From: Brachybacterium sp. Z12
Lineage (GTDB): Bacteria > Actinomycetota > Actinomycetes > Actinomycetales > Dermabacteraceae
DNA: 64,000 bases
NCBI RefSeq assembly: GCF_014400405.1
Contig: NZ_CP060496.1
Coordinates: forward strand, 3,410,001 to 3,474,000
Direction: 5' to 3'
Shown: positions 60,006 to 64,000 of the stretch, piece by piece
How positions within the stretch are numbered: the first letter of the stretch is position 1
Layout: the number at the start of each line of letters is the position of its first letter
Notes under the pieces: generated by a model
The model's database searches: none
Told to the model about the DNA's origin: nothing
What the model saw: the letters and a program-made list of their open reading frames with translations, nothing else
Translations under genes and position numbers: made by a program

Positions 60006-60431
60006 ATGCCCGCAGGACTCCACCCCTATCTCAACTTCGACGGCAACGCCCGTGAGGCGTTCGAGTTCTACGGCCGCTGCCTCGGGGCGATGCCGCAGTT
60101 CTCGACCTTCGGCGAGTTCCAGGCCGTCCCCGAGGGACATCCCGCCTCGGATCTGATCATGCACGGCTCCCTCGAGGTCTCCGATCTGATCAAGCTCTAC
60201 GTCTCCGACGTCATCGAGGGCATGGCCGCCTACTCCCAGGGCACCAACGTCACGCTCTCGCTGATGGGCGATGACGAGACCTTCCTGCGCGGCGCCTTCG
60301 AGAAGCTCTCCGAGGGCGGCAGCATCACGATGCCGCTCGAGAAGCAGATGTGGGGCGACATCTACGGCTCGTTCACCGATCGCTTCGGGATCGTGTGGCA
60401 GGTGAACATCTCGTCCCCCGAGACGGCGTGA
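60006..60431 (+). CDS. VOC-family PhnB/YjdN-like protein
   Basis: 141 residues of the vicinal oxygen chelate fold, group PhnB/YjdN. It starts LHPYLNFDGNAREAFEFYGRCLGAMP and ends LEKQMWGDIYGSFTDRFGIVWQVN, the classic signature of this group. The biochemical role of these proteins is unknown; some relatives are thiol transferases. GGAGGA precedes the ATG. Intact. Confidence 0.87.
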   Translation: MPAGLHPYLNFDGNAREAFEFYGRCLGAMPQFSTFGEFQAVPEGHPASDLIMHGSLEVSDLIKLYVSDVIEGMAAYSQGTNVTLSLMGDDETFLRGAFEKLSEGGSITMPLEKQMWGDIYGSFTDRFGIVWQVNISSPETA

Positions 60432-60475
60432 GAGGCAGGAGTATCCTGCCTCGGGGCCACAGCACGGCGGCCCCG
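60432..60475 (+). terminator. tandem hairpins after the VOC gene
   Basis: GAGGCAGGA and TCCTGCCTC (60432-60452) form a perfect stem, followed by CGGGGCC...GGCCCCG (60452-60475). Confidence 0.55.
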
Positions 60476-60501
60476 ACGTCTCTTGCTAAGGAATCTTCAC
60501 C

Positions 60502-61164
60502 ATGACCTCTCCCCGCGTGACCGTCCAGCAGGCCTGGGATGCCCTCGTCCGGGGCAACGAACGGTTCATGGCCGGGGAGCTGCGACACCCCCAGCAGAAC
60601 GCGGCCCGCCGCAGCGAGCTGCGCGGCAGCCAGGCCCCGAACGCGGCGTTCCTGGGCTGCTCGGACTCGCGCGTGGCAGCGGAGATCCTCTTCGACTGCG
60701 GCCTGGGTGACCTGTTCGTGGTGCGCAACATCGGCCAGATCGCGAACGACAACACCACCGCGACGATGGAGTTCGCCGTCGCCGAGCTCGGCGTCGCCGT
60801 GATCGTGGTGCTCGCGCACGGCTCGTGCGGAGCGGTCAAAGCGGCGATCGATCAGACCACCGCCTCCCCCTCCGAGGTGACCCCCGCGATCCGCAAGGAG
60901 CTCGAGGCGATCCAGCCCTCCGTCCAGCAGGAGTGGTTCGCCTCCCAGCAGGTCAGCCCCTACGTGGACCCGTCCCTGATCGATGTGGACGCGGTGGGGC
61001 GCCGCCACCTCGACGAGACCATCAACGCGCTCATGCGGCAGTCGAAGGTCATCTCCGACGCGGTCGCCGCGGGCGATCTCGCGATCGTGGGCTGCCAGTA
61101 CCAGCTCGAGGAGGGCCGGGTCTCCCCGATCTCCTGGGTGGGCAAGGTCGAGATCGCGGCCTGA
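60502..61164 (+). CDS. beta-carbonic anhydrase
   Basis: 220 residues. Zinc ligands Cys53 (GCSDSR, with the Asp55-Arg57 dyad), His106 and Cys109 (HGSCG) are all in place, as in active type beta carbonic anhydrases. The sequence NIGQIANDNTTATMEFA follows. It interconverts CO2 and bicarbonate in the cytoplasm. Preceded by two hairpins. Intact. Confidence 0.93.
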   Translation: MTSPRVTVQQAWDALVRGNERFMAGELRHPQQNAARRSELRGSQAPNAAFLGCSDSRVAAEILFDCGLGDLFVVRNIGQIANDNTTATMEFAVAELGVAVIVVLAHGSCGAVKAAIDQTTASPSEVTPAIRKELEAIQPSVQQEWFASQQVSPYVDPSLIDVDAVGRRHLDETINALMRQSKVISDAVAAGDLAIVGCQYQLEEGRVSPISWVGKVEIAA

Positions 61165-61181
61165 CCGCGCGCCGGGTGGAG

Positions 61182-62006
61182 TCAGCCGAGGGCGGTGCGC
61201 ACGATGCCGTGCAGCTCCTCGAGCCGGCCCCACTCGTCGTCGTCGCTGCCGGCGTAGACCAGGGAGAGCCGGCCGCTGTACCCGGCCTGCGCGAGCGCGG
61301 CGAGGCTGCGGGAGATGTCCTCCGCATCGAGCACGCCGGGCGAGGATTCGCGCACCTTGACCTGTGAGCATTCGGCGCCGCCCGCGACCGCGGCGATCTG
61401 CGCGTACTTGTCCGGCCCGTCCCAGTTGCCGGTGTCGATCAGCAGCCCCACCTCCCCCTCGAGGCGCTCGAGCAGCGCGCGGGTGGTCTCGGCGCCCACG
61501 AGCAGCGCCTTCCAGTTCTCGGTGAGCACCCGGAGGTCGGTGTGGTCCGCGGCCAGGGCGCGCAGGCGCTGCGCGCTGAGGGCGAGGGTCTCGGGCGTCG
61601 GCGGCTGATCACCGGCGGGCACGCGGGCCCGGCGCGCGCCGAGCTGCTCGGCGATCTCGAGCCATCCGGACAGCCAGCGCTGCTGCTGCGCGCCGTGCTC
61701 GGGGTGGGTCACGTCCCCGTCGTCGACGAGGAAGCACTCGAGATCCACCTGCGCGCTGGCGAAGGCATCCTGCAGCTCGGCGAGGTAGGCGGAGTCGGTG
61801 CGCGGGAGGTAGAAGTGGCACAGCTGGGCGCTGGTGAAGCCGTGGGCGGCGAGCTGCGCGGGCAGCTCGAGCAGGTCCAGACCGTCCTCGGCGGGGTTCT
61901 CGGTGAGGCCGCCCGACGGCGCGGAGCCGGGCGCGACGTAGCGGCCCATGGTGCGGAACAGGGACCAGGTGTGGACGGCCTTGGTGGGATCGAGCGAGGG
62001 GGTCAT
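61182..62006 (-). CDS. sugar phosphate isomerase/epimerase-like TIM-barrel protein
   Basis: 274 residues of the AP-endonuclease-2/xylose-isomerase-like fold. DVTHPEH, VLTENWKALLVGAE and LLIDTGNWDG supply metal-ligand residues, and the C-terminal strand SQVKVRE follows. The exact reaction is unknown; relatives include sugar isomerases and dehydratases acting on keto-sugars. Convergent with the carbonic anhydrase and followed by a lipoprotein gene. Intact. Confidence 0.78.
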   Translation of the reverse strand: MTPSLDPTKAVHTWSLFRTMGRYVAPGSAPSGGLTENPAEDGLDLLELPAQLAAHGFTSAQLCHFYLPRTDSAYLAELQDAFASAQVDLECFLVDDGDVTHPEHGAQQQRWLSGWLEIAEQLGARRARVPAGDQPPTPETLALSAQRLRALAADHTDLRVLTENWKALLVGAETTRALLERLEGEVGLLIDTGNWDGPDKYAQIAAVAGGAECSQVKVRESSPGVLDAEDISRSLAALAQAGYSGRLSLVYAGSDDDEWGRLEELHGIVRTALG

Positions 62007-62035
62007 GGCTCTCCTGCCGTCGGCGACCTCGCAGC

Positions 62036-62470
62036 TCAGAGGCTGAAATGTGTCGCCAGGTCGTCGGTGGTGGGGTTCGCGCCGGAGGCCGGGGGGACCA
62101 CGTCGGCGGTGGTCACGCGGGTGCTGCGGTCACCGTCGGGGTGGGCCTCGAGGCGCACATAGGCGGTGCGCACGTCGGCCTGTGCGAGGTAGGTGCGGGT
62201 CACGGTCTCGAGCACCGTCAGCAGCGACTGCTCGATCTGCTCGCGCTCCTCGCCCGCGAGCACCAGCACCCCGCTGAGGGTGGTGCCGGCGGTGGAGCTG
62301 TCCTGGAACTGGACCGCTCCGTCGAGGTGCTCGGGGAGCTCCTGGACCGCGGCGCGCAGCGCGTCCTGGACAGCGTCCACGTCGCTGCGCCCGCCCACGC
62401 CGCAGGCGGCGAGCAGGCTGGCGATGATCCCCACGAGCGCTCCTCTGCGGCCGATGTCCCTGCCTGTCAT
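62036..62470 (-). CDS. small lipoprotein of unknown function
   Basis: 144 residues. A signal peptide (RRGALVGIIASLLAAC) is followed by a folded domain with AVQDALRAAVQELPEHLDG and an internal repeat-like beta pattern. No family is recognised. It directly follows the WXG100-lipase gene (24 bp gap) on the same strand, so a link to cell-envelope or secretion functions is possible. Intact. Confidence 0.65.
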   Translation of the reverse strand: MTGRDIGRRGALVGIIASLLAACGVGGRSDVDAVQDALRAAVQELPEHLDGAVQFQDSSTAGTTLSGVLVLAGEEREQIEQSLLTVLETVTRTYLAQADVRTAYVRLEAHPDGDRSTRVTTADVVPPASGANPTTDDLATHFSL

Positions 62471-62493
62471 CGGGCCATTGTGTCGCACCGGGG

Positions 62494-63845
62494 TCACTCG
62501 TGGTCGCGGTGCACGCCCGAGATGTAGTGCTGGACGCTGTCCGGATCGCCCTCCAGGAAGGGCTGCAGGCTCGGGTCCTGGGAGTACGCGTACAGCGGCG
62601 AGGCCGGGTCCTGCAGCTGGGCGGCGACCGACTCCTGGTACTCCGCGCCGCTGTGGTTGGTGCCGACGTCGAAGGGGTGCGCGCCGGGGCTGTCGAGGGT
62701 GATGGTGGTGGCGTGCTCGGGCCCGCCGCCGCCCGGCCCGAGGGGCGGCGCCGCCCAGGTCGATCTTCGGCACCACGTCCGCGCCGTGCTGGAGGTTCAG
62801 CTGGTTCACGGAGCTGGGCACGGCGTAGTTGTCCACCGGGGAGCCGTAGGTCATCACGTTGGTGAGGTTGTACTGCGCGGCGAACTCCGGGTTCGCGGCG
62901 AGGCTCGCGGCGATCATGCCGCCCTGGGAGTGACCGTTGAGCATCAGCGGGGTGCCGGGCGGGATGCCGTGGTCCGCATAGAGCTGCGCGATCGCGTCGG
63001 CCGTGGCCTCGGAGCCGGCGGACCAGCCGTTCGGGCCGGCCTGCAGGGCGTTGCCGGTGAGGTCCATCGGGTTGTCCCCGGCACCGGGGCCCCACAGCTC
63101 GGTGCCCGGGATGTTCACGATCACGCCGGTGGGCGGGTTGCCGACCACGCTCATCGAGACCTCGCCGGTCTGCTTGTCGCCGTAGGTCTGGTTGGTGTTG
63201 GCGATGATCTGCGCGAGGTCGCTTGGCGCCACCAGGCCGGATTGCTCGGGGGTGACGGCCGGGGCGCATCGGCGTAGCCGGTGCCGTCGTCGGCCCATCT
63301 CAGGTCGTGGCCGGTGAGCAGCTCGATCACGTCCCCGGTGCCGCGGACCAGGCCGGTCAGCCCGCCCACCAGAAGCTCGGTCACGCGCGGCCACTCGAGA
63401 TCGCGGATCGCATCGATCGCGGTGCCGAGGAAGTCCCGGCCGTCCTGGATCCGGTCCCCCAGCCAGTCCATGCCGTCGGAGAAGCGGTCCCCGAGCCAGT
63501 CGACGCCGCCGCGGATCCCGTCGACGATGCCCCCGCCGGTCTCGCTCAGCCAGTCCATGGCCTGGCCGAACCAGCCCTCGTCCTCGACGGAGGAGGCCTG
63601 CTCCTGCTCCTCGGCGTGCCGCTGCAGCTCACGGGAGCGCTCGCCCAGGCCCGGGACCACGACCCCCTCCCCTGGCGGCGCACGGCGCCCCACTGCTCAC
63701 GGAAGGCGTCGGCGTCCGGGCCGATCCATTCGACGCCGCTCACGCTCGAGTGCAGCCCGTCCATCACGCCCTCGAGTCGCTGCGCGGCCCGCTCTAGCGC
63801 CTCGGACTCGCTGAGCACCTGGTCGGTGTCCATGCCCTGGAACAT
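62494..63845 (-). CDS. WXG100-like N-terminus fused to an alpha/beta hydrolase (several frameshifts)
   Basis: About 452 residues. The first 100 residues form a helical WXG100-like hairpin (VSGVEWIGPDADAFREQW holds the WxG), then a linker with repeated GxDWLGDRxxDG units (about 115-150), then a lipase-type hydrolase with the nucleophile elbow LMLNGHSQGGMIAASLA. Frames must be joined near 63675, 63265 and twice near 62740-62765; the C-terminus then ends GDPDSVQHYISGVHRDHE. A WXG100 start suggests type VII secretion. The start overlaps the upstream stop (TGATG). Confidence 0.68.
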
Positions 63846-64000
63846 CAGGCGGCCCTTCCCGTGGTGACGGCGGTGACGTGGTTGATCGCGGCGATGACCT
63901 TGGCGCGCATCGCGGAGGTGAGGGAGCCGGGCTCGAGGGCGCGGGCCTCGGCGCCGTCCTCACCGGGCACCAGCACGGCGAGCTGCTCGCCCTGCTCGCC
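63845..64000 (-). CDS. C-terminal end of an upstream protein (partial)
   Basis: The reverse strand encodes 51 residues ending KVIAAINHVTAVTTGRAA, with a TGA that overlaps the ATG of the WXG100-lipase gene. Most of the protein lies beyond the window. Translational coupling suggests a partner in the same (possibly type VII secretion-related) operon. Family not recognisable from this fragment. Confidence 0.55.
   Translation of the reverse strand, partial: GEQGEQLAVLVPGEDGAEARALEPGSLTSAMRAKVIAAINHVTAVTTGRAA

Overview
The window is high-GC DNA with the codon usage, short intergenic gaps, GTG/TTG starts and frequent leaderless-looking promoters of an actinobacterium. The gene families (Ugp transporter with several phosphodiesterases, PCu(A)C/Dyp peroxidase, AztD, CueP, WXG100-like protein) would suit Brachybacterium or another Dermabacteraceae genus; that placement is inference. 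No rRNA, tRNA or CRISPR array was seen.

Layout. 1-2009: a DUF2804 gene split in two by a 1.6-kb cassette carrying a truncated serine resolvase, a CmtR-type cadmium sensor and CadD. 2185-3991: DUF488 protein, a short-chain dehydrogenase and two small genes. 4033-9049: histidine degradation (hutI, hutU, an IclR regulator, hutG). 9201-13674: TauE/SafE permease, two kinase-fold enzymes and the zinc chaperone AztD with Zur-like boxes. 14144-16420: glutamate dehydrogenase and an XRE regulator/membrane protein pair with its own palindromic operators. 16500-24112: glycerol-3-phosphate uptake (ugpA, ugpE, ugpB), three tandem glycerophosphodiester phosphodiesterases and a divergent LacI regulator sharing a perfect operator palindrome. 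24194-27903: ferritin with DtxR-like boxes, a DUF559 nuclease-like gene bracketed by two 57-bp hairpins, and a BCCT transporter. 28184-35867: luciferase-like oxidoreductase, exonuclease III with an in-frame palindrome, SGNH and SLH surface proteins, tricorn protease. 35991-39700: universal stress protein and a copper/haem set (His-rich membrane protein, PCu(A)C chaperone, Dyp peroxidase). 39920-45233: FGGY kinase and uronate catabolism under LacI. 45411-49529: periplasmic thiol-redox genes and a TetR/SMR efflux operon. 49657-52670: larA-larE-larB. 53292-55305: persulfide sensor CstR, persulfide dioxygenase-rhodanese and a small Cys-rich protein. 55573-64000: amino-acid permease, CueP and CopB (copper), VOC protein, carbonic anhydrase, TIM-barrel protein, a lipoprotein, and a WXG100-lipase fusion running towards the right edge.

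Three patterns stand out. (1) A 54-bp palindromic repeat occurs three times: at the 3' end of hutG (providing its stop codon), in the intergenic region upstream of aztD, and in frame inside exonuclease III. (2) A PD-(D/E)XK-like DUF559 gene lies between two direct copies of a 57-bp hairpin. (3) About half the genes read through only if one base is restored in a C or G run; the near-uniform direction of these shifts points to sequencing or assembly error rather than gene decay, so such genes are annotated here over their full span.

Metal and sulfur handling is prominent: cadmium (CmtR/CadD), zinc (AztD), iron (ferritin), copper (PCu(A)C, CueP, CopB), nickel pincer cofactor (Lar) and persulfide (CstR), several with recognisable operator sequences.
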